Below, piece after piece: positions 33,108 to 41,698 of a stretch of DNA of 64,000 nt. Under the pieces are notes generated by a model that saw only the letters and a program-made list of their open reading frames with translations, searched no databases and had not been told where the DNA came from. The stretch is from Streptomyces sp. QL37 (GTDB lineage Bacteria; Actinomycetota; Actinomycetes; Streptomycetales; Streptomycetaceae). A program made the position numbers and the translations under genes. The stretch lies in NCBI RefSeq assembly GCF_002941025.1, contig NZ_PTJS01000001.1:1178001-1242000 (forward strand). The letters run 5' to 3'. Positions within the stretch are counted from its first letter, which is position 1, and every line of letters begins with the position of its first letter.

Positions 33108-35159
33108 TTACCAGCGGTGTGCGGTGACGGCGGCGCCGGACAGGCCGTAGAGCTCGTCGACGGCCCGGACCTGGAAGCGCGCGGACCTCTCGTCCGCCTC
33201 CCTGTGGATGCCGGTCAGGAAGAAGGCGGTCTGGCAGGTGCCTCCGAGGAAGCGCAGGGTGCCGTCGGGGAGGATCCGGTGCACTTCGTAGTGGCGTACC
33301 GGGCCGGGTGCCCGGTGCCAGCGCAGGCGCAGCTCCGAGCCGTCGGCTGCGGCGTCGGTGATGCGCAGCGCGGTCGGCGCGTGCGGCTTCCCGACGGTAT
33401 CGCGTACGGCCAGCGCGCCGAGTCGCCAGCGCACCGCGCCCGCGCCGGTGAGCCGGATGCCCAGTGCGTGGACGGTGCCGCCCAGGGAGCCCAGCCGCAG
33501 CGTCGCGGTGGTCCAGCCGGCCGCGCCGGGCCGCAGCTCTCCGGCCGGCACATAGGTGTAGGCCAACGGGTCGCCCGCCCGGTCCGGTTCGTGCGGCGCG
33601 ACGGCCAGTTCAACGGTGACCGGCCCGGAATCCGGGTCGATGCGGTGGGTGAGTTCGACGACGGTACGCCGGGAGACAGGCAGCCGGGCCCCGAAGAGCT
33701 CGACGGTGGCCGGGGCCTTCAGGTCGCCGTCGACCAGGAGACTGCTTCCACCGCGCCAGGCGTCGGTGAAGTCGAAGTCGACGGAAGGCCTGCTTCCCTC
33801 GGTGCGTACGACCCAGCGGCGTCCCGGGAGCCGGTCCTGGAGCCCCAGGTGGTTCCACGCGGTGTCCGAGACCAGCCGCCCGTTCTCGTACCACCGCAGG
33901 CCGTGCCCGGTGTTGAAGGTGGTGGCGAACGGAAGCCGGTCGACCGTCGAGCGGTCGGCGAGCACCGCCGCCGGGGCGCGCCAGCCGTCCTGGGCGGCGG
34001 GCCTCGCGGGGTCGAGCGAGCTGCCGGTCCAGAACCGCTGGTCGGCTGCGTGGAACTGGCCGGGCGTGCGGTCCTCGGGGAGGTGGTTCAGCGTCCATTC
34101 GGGGCGGTAGAAGCCGTAGGACACCGTGTGCGGGCGGTCGGTGGGCACGATGGCGTCCCAGTCGACCGCCCTGTTCCACCCGGTGGACTCGACGTCGACC
34201 CCGGCCCACAGGTCGTAGCGGCTGCGCCCGATGGCGTCGGCCCGCTCACCGGACGAGGTGAGGGTGTCCGGGGTCCAGCGGAAGTCGACGAACATCGAGT
34301 CCGCCTGCTGGAACAGCGCGGTGTTCTCCTCGTTGAGGGCGCCCTGCCAGCCGACCTGGCCGCTCACCGTCATGGCGTCGTACCAGGTGGTGCGGAGCCC
34401 GGCGGCCTCCCCGCGTTCCCGCAGGTCGGTGACGAACGCCAGCATGTCGGCCCCGAGTGCGGCGTCCCCGCCCTCGGTCTCGGCGTTGAGGAACCAGCCG
34501 TCGAAGCCGTACACGGTGGCGACCTCGACCAGCTTCGCGGCCAGGGGGAAGCGTCCCGCGGCGTCCCGCTGCACGAGGTCGCGGGTCCAGCGGAGGTCAC
34601 CTCCGTGGTGGACCGGAGGGAGGAAGACGGTCCCGAGGACGGGCACGCCGTTGCGGTGCGCCGCGTCCACGACCGGGGCGTTGGGCGCGAGGATCAGTCC
34701 CTCGCCGGCCGAACCGCCCCAGAAGACGAGTTCGTCCAGGTAGGCCCACTGGCTCAGCGCGTAGTGGTCGGCGGTGGCCGAACCCTGGGACGGGTTGCCC
34801 GCTGTGTGCCCGAAGGCGACCAGCGAGGTGTTGCGTGCCTGGCCGGTCCGGGCGGTGGTGTTGACCGGGACGGGGGTGAAGCGGCCGGCGAGCGGAACGG
34901 TCGCGGTGTTGAACGCGAGGTCCCGGTCGTCCTCGGCGCGCCAGCTCTTCAGGCTCCGCCAGGTGACACCGTCCCCGGGGGGGCCGGTGGGCAGCGAGTC
35001 CGGGAACCAGTACGAGGCGTAGGGCTGGAGCTCTCCGGCGGTGGCGGCCGCCGCCGTTCCGGGAAAGGCGGGGGCGAGGAGGGCCGCCGCGGTACCGGCG
35101 CCCGCGAGGACGACGGCGCGCCGGGTGGGGGCGGCGGGGCGCTGCTGGGGCTGGGTCAT
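33108..35159 (-). CDS. secreted GH85 endo-beta-N-acetylglucosaminidase
   Basis: 683 aa. Tat-like signal (PTRRAVVLAGAGTAAALLAPAF, Ala-rich cleavage near 39). The GH85 catalytic TIM barrel is seen in YASYWFPDSL, FWGGSAGEGLILAP, NGVPVLGTVFLPP and the active-site YGFDGWFLNAETEGG, where Asn225 and Glu227 are the substrate-assisted pair. A C-terminal beta-sandwich carbohydrate-binding region and a fibronectin-like tail follow. The enzyme cuts the chitobiose core of N-glycans, freeing oligosaccharides outside the cell. It lies between the GH5 and GH38 genes of the same operon. Confidence 0.93.
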   Translation of the reverse strand: MTQPQQRPAAPTRRAVVLAGAGTAAALLAPAFPGTAAAATAGELQPYASYWFPDSLPTGPPGDGVTWRSLKSWRAEDDRDLAFNTATVPLAGRFTPVPVNTTARTGQARNTSLVAFGHTAGNPSQGSATADHYALSQWAYLDELVFWGGSAGEGLILAPNAPVVDAAHRNGVPVLGTVFLPPVHHGGDLRWTRDLVQRDAAGRFPLAAKLVEVATVYGFDGWFLNAETEGGDAALGADMLAFVTDLRERGEAAGLRTTWYDAMTVSGQVGWQGALNEENTALFQQADSMFVDFRWTPDTLTSSGERADAIGRSRYDLWAGVDVESTGWNRAVDWDAIVPTDRPHTVSYGFYRPEWTLNHLPEDRTPGQFHAADQRFWTGSSLDPARPAAQDGWRAPAAVLADRSTVDRLPFATTFNTGHGLRWYENGRLVSDTAWNHLGLQDRLPGRRWVVRTEGSRPSVDFDFTDAWRGGSSLLVDGDLKAPATVELFGARLPVSRRTVVELTHRIDPDSGPVTVELAVAPHEPDRAGDPLAYTYVPAGELRPGAAGWTTATLRLGSLGGTVHALGIRLTGAGAVRWRLGALAVRDTVGKPHAPTALRITDAAADGSELRLRWHRAPGPVRHYEVHRILPDGTLRFLGGTCQTAFFLTGIHREADERSARFQVRAVDELYGLSGAAVTAHRW

Positions 35160-35222
35160 GTTCTGCTCCGTATCGTGCGAGGTGCGATTCCGGTGCCGGG
35201 TGGTGTCTCCTGGATCAGCGGG

Positions 35223-36476
35223 TCACAGGACCTGGCCGGGCGTGACGACCTCGGTGATACCGCGGCCGGCGAGGTGGTGCGGGTCCTGGGCCCGGCTCGC
35301 GAGGACCGTGGTGGGGCGGGCGCCGTCCGCGGTGAGCCGCGCGAACGCCTCGAAGACCGCACCGCCGGGCGCGCACACCGAGCGGCGGGGCGCCGTGTCG
35401 TCGTCCCCGGCGTCGACGACGAGCGCGGTGGTCCGGGGCGCCGGGCGATGGGCCGCCGCGCGCTGCTCCTCGACGATCCTGGCGATGGCCTGCCCGGCGG
35501 GCTTGACCTGCCGGTCGTTGGTCAGCAGCCCGAGGCCGTATTCCAGTTCCGGGAAGTCGGCCAGGGAGCGCGAGACGTCGTGGGAGCACCACCAGGTGAC
35601 GCCCCAGACGTCCTCGCAGTCCAGGGCGTTGGAGACGGTCGCCTCCGTGAACGAGGCGGCGTGGCCGGCGGGGATCAGTGGCGCGGGGGCGCCCACCTCC
35701 TGGAGCCACACCGGCCGGTGGGGGTCGTGCGCCCACGCCTTGGAGAGCTCGATCAGGTACGCCGCGTGGTGCTCGGTCGCCGTGCCGTCACGACCGTGGC
35801 GCTGGGCGGTGCCGTTGAAGACCCAGGAGTGGACGGCGGTGACCCCGCCGATACGGGCCGCGTGGGCCGGGGTGAAGGCGTGGTCGTCCTGGTACCAGGA
35901 GGCGTCGTACTCCGCGTGCAGATGGAGTTTCCCGGGGGCGCCCTCCTCGCACGCGTCGAGCAGGGTACGCAGCCAGTCGGCGGCCTGGCCGGGCGTGATG
36001 GGGTCGGGGTCGGGGTGCGGGCTGCCGGAGAACTGGTTGATCTCGTTGCCCAGGGTCATGCCGATGAAGTTGGGCCGGTCGGCGAGGGCCGCGGCCAGGG
36101 TCCGCAGGTATGCGGCCTGGCCGGCCACGACGTCCGGGTCGGTGAACAGGTTGCGGCGGTGCCAGGTCTGCGTCCAGGCGGGCAGGAAGTCGAAGCTCGA
36201 CAGGTGCCCCTGCAACCCGTCCACGTTGACGTCGAGGCCGCGTTCGGCCGCGGCGTCGGCCAGCTCGACCAGCTGCTCCACGGCGCGCGGGCGGATCAGC
36301 GTGCGGTTGGGCTGGAAGAGCGGCCAGAGCGGGAAGACCCGGATGTGGTCGAGGCCGAGACCGGCGATCGAGTCCAGGTCGGCCCGCACTGCGTCGAGGT
36401 CGAAGTCCAGCCAGTGATGGAACCAGCCCTGGCTGGGCGTGTAGTTGGCGCCGAAACGCGGCACGGTGGAGCTCAT
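35223..36476 (-). CDS. GH5-family beta-mannosidase-like glycoside hydrolase
   Basis: 417 aa, no signal peptide. GH5 TIM barrel with acid/base Glu145 in TLGNEINQFSG and nucleophile Glu260 in PVWLQEVGAP; further residues HWLDFDLDAV and GVTWWCSHDVS. The pattern resembles the GH5_18-type beta-mannosidases that cleave the Man-beta-1,4-GlcNAc linkage left after GH85 and alpha-mannosidase action. ATG at 36476 is chosen since the longer frame overlaps the upstream permease gene. The C-terminal 80 residues form a separate region (VVDAGDDDTAPRRS). Subfamily assignment is inferred from context and memory. Confidence 0.85.
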   Translation of the reverse strand: MSSTVPRFGANYTPSQGWFHHWLDFDLDAVRADLDSIAGLGLDHIRVFPLWPLFQPNRTLIRPRAVEQLVELADAAAERGLDVNVDGLQGHLSSFDFLPAWTQTWHRRNLFTDPDVVAGQAAYLRTLAAALADRPNFIGMTLGNEINQFSGSPHPDPDPITPGQAADWLRTLLDACEEGAPGKLHLHAEYDASWYQDDHAFTPAHAARIGGVTAVHSWVFNGTAQRHGRDGTATEHHAAYLIELSKAWAHDPHRPVWLQEVGAPAPLIPAGHAASFTEATVSNALDCEDVWGVTWWCSHDVSRSLADFPELEYGLGLLTNDRQVKPAGQAIARIVEEQRAAAHRPAPRTTALVVDAGDDDTAPRRSVCAPGGAVFEAFARLTADGARPTTVLASRAQDPHHLAGRGITEVVTPGQVL

Positions 36477-36520
36477 GGGAAGGGGTGATCCTGGTTCTGT
36501 GGTGGGGGGGCGGTGGACGG

Positions 36521-37381
36521 TCAGCCCTTGACGGCGCCTTCGCCGACTCCCCGGAAGAAGAAGCGCTGCAGACAGGCGAAGAGCGCGATGAGCGGGGCCA
36601 CGGCGATGATCGTGCCCGCCGCGACGAGCCGTTCGTCGTTGGCGAAGGTGCCGTGCAGGTAGTTCAGCCCGATGGTCAGGGTGAAGTTCTCCGGGTCGCT
36701 GAGCACGATCAGCGGCCACAGGAAGTCGTCCCAGGCGCCCATGAAGGCGAAGATCGCGACGACGGCGAGGGTGCCCTTGACCGAGGGCAGGGCGATCCGC
36801 AGGAAGCGCTGCCAGACGTTGGCTCCGTCGACGTACGCGGCCTCCTCCACCTCCTGCGGGAGGTTCAGGAAGGCGTTGCGCATCAGGAGGACGTTCATCG
36901 CGCCGATGGAGCCCGGCAGGAGCACCCCGAGCAGGGTGTTGTTCAGGCCGAGATCACGCATGGTGGTGAACTGGGCGATGATGATGCCCTCCACGGGGAC
37001 CAGCATGGCGAGGATGAACGCCAGGGTCGCGGCCCGGCGCCCCCGGTAGCGCAGCCTGGCCAGTGCGTAGCCGGCCAGGGCGGCGCCCACGCAGTTGGTC
37101 ACCACGTTGGCGGAGGCGACCTTCAGGGAGTTCAGCGCGTACTCCCAGACCGGGATGGTGTCGGCGACCCGGGTGTAGTTGTCCAGGGTCGGGTCGCTGG
37201 GGAAGAACTTCGGCGGGGAGCTGAAGATGTCCTCGCCCGGGCCCTTGAGCGACGTCGAGAGCTGCCACAGGAACGGCCCGACGGTCAGGGCCAGCACGAG
37301 GAGCAGCAGCACGTAGCGCAGGACGAGCTGCCAGGCCGGGATGCGGCGGCCCTCGGCGTCGGTGGACCTCAGGATGCTCAC
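36521..37381 (-). CDS. carbohydrate ABC transporter permease (MalG type)
   Basis: 286 aa, six membrane segments. The EAA loop reads EVEEAAYVDGANVWQRFLRIALPSVKG-like (about residues 185-210), followed by FMGAWDDFLWPL. The GTG start at 37381 overlaps the stop of the MalF-type permease (GTGA). No ATPase gene is present in the operon, so the importer probably shares a global MsiK-type ATPase, as is usual in Streptomyces. Confidence 0.93.
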   Translation of the reverse strand: MSILRSTDAEGRRIPAWQLVLRYVLLLLVLALTVGPFLWQLSTSLKGPGEDIFSSPPKFFPSDPTLDNYTRVADTIPVWEYALNSLKVASANVVTNCVGAALAGYALARLRYRGRRAATLAFILAMLVPVEGIIIAQFTTMRDLGLNNTLLGVLLPGSIGAMNVLLMRNAFLNLPQEVEEAAYVDGANVWQRFLRIALPSVKGTLAVVAIFAFMGAWDDFLWPLIVLSDPENFTLTIGLNYLHGTFANDERLVAAGTIIAVAPLIALFACLQRFFFRGVGEGAVKG

Positions 37382-38367
37382 GCGTCCTCCTTGCGGTCGG
37401 CGCGGAGCACCAGAAGCATCAGCCCGACGGTGACGACGAAGATGACGACCGAGATGGCGGAGGCGTAACCGACGCGTCCGGTCAGTCCGGTGCCGACCCG
37501 CTGGACCAGCATCACCAGGGTGGTGTCCTCGCCGGCCGGACCGCCGGAGGGGCCGGCCATCAGGTAGACCTCGGAGAAGACCTTGAAGGCCGAGACCGAG
37601 GCGAGCGCCGCGACCAGCACCATGGTCGAGCGGACGGCTGGAACGGTGACGGTGAAGAAGCGGCGTACCGCTCCGGCGCCGTCCACGGACGCGGCCTCGT
37701 GCAGCTCCCGTGGCACGTTCGCCAGGGCCGCCAAGTAGATGATCATGTAGTAGCCGAGGCCCTTCCAGACCGTGACCGTCATCGCGCTCAGCAGCAGCAG
37801 CCACTGGTCGCTGAGGAAGCCGACCTTGCCGATGCCGACCGCCTCCAGCACGGAGTTGATCAGCCCGCGGTCGTCGAGCATCCACACCCAGATCAGACCG
37901 ACGACCACGATGGAGGCCACGACGGGGGTGTAGAAGGCGGAGCGGAAGAACGTGATGCCGGGGATGTGCCGTTGGACCAGCATCGCGAGCAGCAGCGGGA
38001 GGATCACGAGCGCCGGTACGACGCCGAGGACGTAGAGCGTGCTGTTGCGGAGGCCGATCCAGAACATCTCGTCGTGCAGCAGTTCCTGGAAGTTGTCCAG
38101 GCCGACGAAGGTGCCGGGCACCAGCGTCCGGCGGTCGGTGAAGGCGTTGACCAGGGTGCTGAAGAACGGGTACAGGCTGAAGGCGCCGACGACCAGTAGT
38201 CCGGGCGCCGCGAACAACCATGGGCTCAGCGGGAGATGGCGGCTGATCCGGCGGGCCGGCCGGGTGCCGCCGGGTGCCGCGGCTCCGCCCGCCGGGGCGG
38301 TACGGGGCCCGGGGACGCCGTCGGCCGTCGCACGCGTGGCTGCGGAGGGGGTGACAGGGGTCTTCAT
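37378..38367 (-). CDS. carbohydrate ABC transporter permease (MalF type)
   Basis: 329 aa with a long Ala/Pro-rich cytoplasmic N-terminus (about 1-50), then six membrane segments. EAA-type loop ELHEAASVDGAGAVRRFFTVTVPAVRS (about 210-236). Lies 6 bp after the binding-protein gene and overlaps the next permease. Forms the channel with the MalG-type partner. Confidence 0.93.
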   Translation of the reverse strand: MKTPVTPSAATRATADGVPGPRTAPAGGAAAPGGTRPARRISRHLPLSPWLFAAPGLLVVGAFSLYPFFSTLVNAFTDRRTLVPGTFVGLDNFQELLHDEMFWIGLRNSTLYVLGVVPALVILPLLLAMLVQRHIPGITFFRSAFYTPVVASIVVVGLIWVWMLDDRGLINSVLEAVGIGKVGFLSDQWLLLLSAMTVTVWKGLGYYMIIYLAALANVPRELHEAASVDGAGAVRRFFTVTVPAVRSTMVLVAALASVSAFKVFSEVYLMAGPSGGPAGEDTTLVMLVQRVGTGLTGRVGYASAISVVIFVVTVGLMLLVLRADRKEDA

Positions 38368-38373
38368 CAGGTC

Positions 38374-39660
38374 TCAGCTCTGCTGCAGGAGCCGGTCACA
38401 GGCCTTGACAGCGTTGTCAAGAGCTTCCTCGGGGCTCTGCTTCCCCTGGAGCGCCTTCGCGATCTGGTTGCGGAGCTCGGTCTTCATCTGCTCGCTGAAC
38501 AGAACCGGGGTGTAATTCACGGCCGTCTTGAGCGACTTGGCGGCGGCTATCCGGACGCGGGTCTCGTCCGTGCCGTCCTCCTCGGTGAAGTAGGGGTCGT
38601 CGAGGGAGCCCGCGGTGCTCGGGAAGATGGCGACCTTCTTCGCGAACTGCATCTGCCGGGTCGCGTCGGTGACGTAGTGGGCGAAGGCGACGGAGGCGGG
38701 CTTCTGCTCGGTCTGCGCGTTCACCATGAGCCCCATGACGTACATGTTGGCCTTGCCGGTGTTGCTGACCTGGTCGGTGATGCCGATGTTCTCGTAGAGC
38801 CCCGGGGCCTGCTTCTTGAAGTTGGCCAGGTCCAGCGCACTGCCGGGGTTCATCGCCACGGACTCGGTGAGGAACTTGTGTCCCGAGGACTCGGGGGTCG
38901 CGGTCAGGGCCTGCGGGTCGAGCGCCTTCGCGTCGTACAACTGCTTGTACTTCGTGAGGAGTTCGACGCCCTTGGCATCGTTGAAGGTGAAGCCGGTGCC
39001 TTCGTCGTTCATCAGCCCGCCGCCGTAGCGGCCGAAGTCCTCGATGGTGGGCACGTTCGCGAGGGCCGCGACCTTCCCGTCGCTCGCCTCGGCCAGCTTC
39101 AGACCGGCGGAGAAGACCTCGTCATAGGTGGACGGCGGCTTCGCCGCGTCGAGACCGGCCTTCTCCAGCAGCCGCTTGTTGTAGAACATCGGCCCGGTGT
39201 TGAGATACCAGGGGAAGGCGAAGGTGCCTTCCGCGCCCGGGACCTGATGGCTGGCCCACGCCTCCGGCAGGTACTCGTCGCGGTACTTGGACGCCGCCTT
39301 GTCGAGGTCCAGGGCGATTCCCGCCTCGGCCAACGGCGCCACCAGGTCGGGCGAGACGTTCACGACGTCCGGGAGGGTACCGCCGGCCGCGTCGGCGCTG
39401 ATCTTGTCGGCGTACCCCTCGCCCGGACGGTCGACCCACTTGACCTCGGTGCCGGGGTACTTCTTCTCGAAGTCGGCGATCACGCCGTTGAAGTAGTCCT
39501 TGAAGTTCGCCTGCAGGTTCCAGGTCTGGAAGGTGATCTTCCCTTCGACCTTGCCCGAAGCGTCGGTGGAGTCCGCTCCGGAGCCGCCCCCGCAGGCGCT
39601 CAACGGCAGGACTGTGGCGAGTACGACGGCAGCGGCGGCTGCTCTGCGGGAGATGCGCAC
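38374..39660 (-). CDS. sugar ABC transporter solute-binding lipoprotein
   Basis: 428 aa. The GTG start at 39660 has AAAGGAG 9 nt upstream. Signal peptide with lipobox LSAC (Cys about residue 23), then a family-1 extracellular solute-binding domain (GKITFQTWNLQANFKDYFNGV, FAFPWYLNTGPMFYNK, VAMNPGSALDLANF). Given the GH85/GH38/GH5 partners, the expected cargo is the N-glycan oligosaccharide released by the endoglycosidase. First gene of the operon, divergent from the LacI regulator. Confidence 0.92.
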   Translation of the reverse strand: MRISRRAAAAAVVLATVLPLSACGGGSGADSTDASGKVEGKITFQTWNLQANFKDYFNGVIADFEKKYPGTEVKWVDRPGEGYADKISADAAGGTLPDVVNVSPDLVAPLAEAGIALDLDKAASKYRDEYLPEAWASHQVPGAEGTFAFPWYLNTGPMFYNKRLLEKAGLDAAKPPSTYDEVFSAGLKLAEASDGKVAALANVPTIEDFGRYGGGLMNDEGTGFTFNDAKGVELLTKYKQLYDAKALDPQALTATPESSGHKFLTESVAMNPGSALDLANFKKQAPGLYENIGITDQVSNTGKANMYVMGLMVNAQTEQKPASVAFAHYVTDATRQMQFAKKVAIFPSTAGSLDDPYFTEEDGTDETRVRIAAAKSLKTAVNYTPVLFSEQMKTELRNQIAKALQGKQSPEEALDNAVKACDRLLQQS

Positions 39661-39999
39661 GGTGAACGGCTCCTTTGCTCGGACCAGGCATGCGAAGGGA
39701 AGCGGAGTGGTGAACCCGTCGGCCGCCTTCGCTCGGCTGAGACTGCAAGGCACCTGAGGGAAAGTCAATACATTCATCGAAGATTGAGTGAACTTTTCGG
39801 CATAGATGCAGGTCAGGCGCCCATGACACCCCAGTCCCCGTTACGGACTAAAGCGCATTAGACTGCTTCAACTCAAGCGCATTAGTCGTCCGTTGGCTTC
39901 TCTCGACCCAGCCCTCGGCAAGGCTTACACTGCCCCGGGGCCGGGCAAGGACGCCGGCCTCGCTTGGGGACCACGGGGATCGCGGGAAAGAGGCACCGG
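39661..39999. other. 339-bp divergent regulatory region
   Basis: Space between the binding-protein gene (minus) and the LacI gene (plus). Besides the two operator-like repeats at 39846-39887, it is less GC-rich near 39765-39800 (CAATACATTCATCGAAGATTGAG), as expected for promoters, but no confident -35/-10 pair was assigned. Confidence 0.5.
39846..39887. promoter_or_regulatory. two tandem LacI-type operators
   Basis: Site 1 (39846-39863) GACTAAAGCGCATTAGAC and site 2 (39871-39887) ACTCAAGCGCATTAGTC share AAGCGCATTAG. Each is a near palindrome centred on GCGC, as is typical of LacI operators. Their centres are 24 bp apart. They lie between the divergent operon and regulator genes, so the adjacent LacI protein is the natural ligand. 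Confidence 0.6.
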
Positions 40000-41112
40000 G
40001 TGATACCGAAGGGGCCGTCGGCCGAGGACATCTCACCGGCCAGACGCACACCGGCACGCCGGCCGACCATGAAGGACATCGCGCAGCGCGCCGGTGTCTC
40101 GGAGAGCGCCGTCTCGTTCGCGCTCAACGGCCGTCCGGGCGTCTCCGAGATCACCCGCGACCGGATCAGGCGCGTCGCCGAACAACTGGGCTGGCGGCCG
40201 AGTACGGCCGCGCGGGCGCTGTCCGGCGAGGGGTCGGCCACCGTGGGGCTGGTCGTGGCACGTCCGGCGGCGAATCTGGGCGTGGACTCGTTCTTCCTGC
40301 AGCTGATCTCCGGAATCCAGGAGGTGCTCGCCGAGCGTCAACTCGGCCTGCTCTTCCAGGTGGTGGAGGACATGGCTGCCGAGTGCGCCGTCTACAGGCG
40401 CTGGTGGGCCGAGCACCGGGTCGACGGCGTGCTGATGGTCGACCCGCGTACGGATGATCCGCGCGCGGACCTGCTGGACGAGCTGGGCCTGCGCGCCGTC
40501 GTCATCGGAACACTGCCCGGAGGTGACACGGGCCCGCACCCGGGACTCTCGCAGATCCGCGCGGACGACGCGGGGGCGATGGCGGCGATCGTCGGCCGTC
40601 TGCACGGGCTGGGGCACCGGCGCATCGTGCACATCGCCGGCCTGTCCACCCTCGCCCACACGGACCGGCGCATCGAGTCCCTGCGGATCGAGGCCGACCG
40701 GCGCGGCCTGGCCGAGGCGCACTCGGTGACCACGGACTACTCCGACATCGAGGGGGCGGCGGTCACCAGGAAGGTGCTGGAGCAGCCGATGCCGCCGACG
40801 GCCCTGATCTACGACAACGATGTGATGGCCGCGGCCGGGTCCGCGGTCGCCACGGGCCTCGGCCTCGCGGTCCCCGACGACGTGTCGGTCGTGTCGTGGG
40901 AGGATTCGGCGCTCTGCCGGCTGACCGCACCGTGGCTGACGGCGCTCTCACGGGACCCGGTGGCGTTCGGCCGGCTCGCGGCACGGGAGTTGACCGTACT
41001 GCTCGACGGCGGCCCGGCCCGCACCGTACAGGTTCCGCTTCCCCGGCTGATCGAGCGTGGCAGCACGGCGGCGGCGCGGGGCGGCGGGGCCGGAACGGTC
41101 CCGGCCGGGTGA
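40000..41112 (+). CDS. LacI-family regulator of the N-glycan locus
   Basis: About 370 aa. HTH at TMKDIAQRAGVSESAVSFALNGRPGVSEITRDRI, hinge helix GWRPSTAARALSGEG, then a periplasmic-binding-protein-like effector domain. The GTG at 40000 has AAAGAGG 7 nt upstream; an earlier TTG at 39964 is in frame but has no ribosome site. The protein has about 35 extra residues before the HTH. Divergent from the solute-binding protein gene and facing two tandem operators, it most likely represses the GH38/GH85/GH5 operon until an oligosaccharide arrives. Confidence 0.9.
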   Translation: MIPKGPSAEDISPARRTPARRPTMKDIAQRAGVSESAVSFALNGRPGVSEITRDRIRRVAEQLGWRPSTAARALSGEGSATVGLVVARPAANLGVDSFFLQLISGIQEVLAERQLGLLFQVVEDMAAECAVYRRWWAEHRVDGVLMVDPRTDDPRADLLDELGLRAVVIGTLPGGDTGPHPGLSQIRADDAGAMAAIVGRLHGLGHRRIVHIAGLSTLAHTDRRIESLRIEADRRGLAEAHSVTTDYSDIEGAAVTRKVLEQPMPPTALIYDNDVMAAAGSAVATGLGLAVPDDVSVVSWEDSALCRLTAPWLTALSRDPVAFGRLAARELTVLLDGGPARTVQVPLPRLIERGSTAAARGGGAGTVPAG

Positions 41113-41235
41113 CCATCAGGACACCGTGGGGCGCCGGGCGACTCCACGGTCCCGGCCGGTGCCCGGCAGGGCACCGGGGGGCACCGTGCGACTCCACGGT
41201 CCCGGCCGGTTCCCAGCAGGGCGCCGGGCAACCGT
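41095..41235. repeat. imperfect 50-bp tandem repeat, about three units
   Basis: The core ACGGTCCCGGCCGG recurs at 41095, 41146 and 41196. The last two units share CGACTCCACGGTCCCGGCCGGT and a following GCAGGGC(A/G)CCGGG. The first unit overlaps the 3' end of the LacI gene; the rest fills the gap before 41308. Function unknown; could fold into GC hairpins acting as a terminator. Confidence 0.6.
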
Positions 41236-41307
41236 TCCGGCCGTTCACGGGTCCTCTCCCCCGGGCCCCGTGCGAGGCCTGCTCACCTGTGAGGCCGGAG
41301 GAGCGCC

Positions 41308-41646
41308 GTGAGGGTACGCAGAGCGGCCAAGGGCGTCGGCGACTTCGTGGTGGAGTCGATCGGGGAAGCCGTCGCCGAGGTGGTCCTCGGTGTGCTCGCC
41401 TGCGCCCTGCTCGCCGGCCTGGCTCTGATCGCCTACCTGAGCTGGTCCTTCAGCCCGCTCCTGACCGTCGCGGGTACCGGACTGCTCAGCCTGTTCCTCG
41501 CTCACGGCGCCTGGGGGACGTTCCGCGATCCCGTGGAGGGCCGCCGTCGACGGGGCTGGACCGCGGTGGCCGCAGTCTGCTTCACCCTGGTCGCGGCGAC
41601 GGCGGCCTTCCTGCTGCTCTACGCCTCAGACTGCGGCTGCCTGTGA
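41308..41646 (+). CDS. small membrane protein, unknown function
   Basis: 112 aa. A short basic N-terminus, then two adjacent hydrophobic segments (about 25-48 and 53-68) and a third near 85-105 after a basic loop EGRRRRGW; ends in DCGCL. GTG start with GGAGGAG 3-8 nt upstream. No recognisable family. Confidence 0.7.
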   Translation: MRVRRAAKGVGDFVVESIGEAVAEVVLGVLACALLAGLALIAYLSWSFSPLLTVAGTGLLSLFLAHGAWGTFRDPVEGRRRRGWTAVAAVCFTLVAATAAFLLLYASDCGCL

Positions 41647-41698
41647 AACCGGCCCGCCGAAGTGCCGTCTCCGGCCGCGTTGTCCGGTTCCGGGCCGC

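Noticed and set aside
33117..36488. 1123-codon open frame on the plus strand (and a 906-codon one at 30407-33127)
   Set aside because: Antisense to GH85, GH5 and GH38 genes whose catalytic residues are clear; composition is typical of shadow frames.
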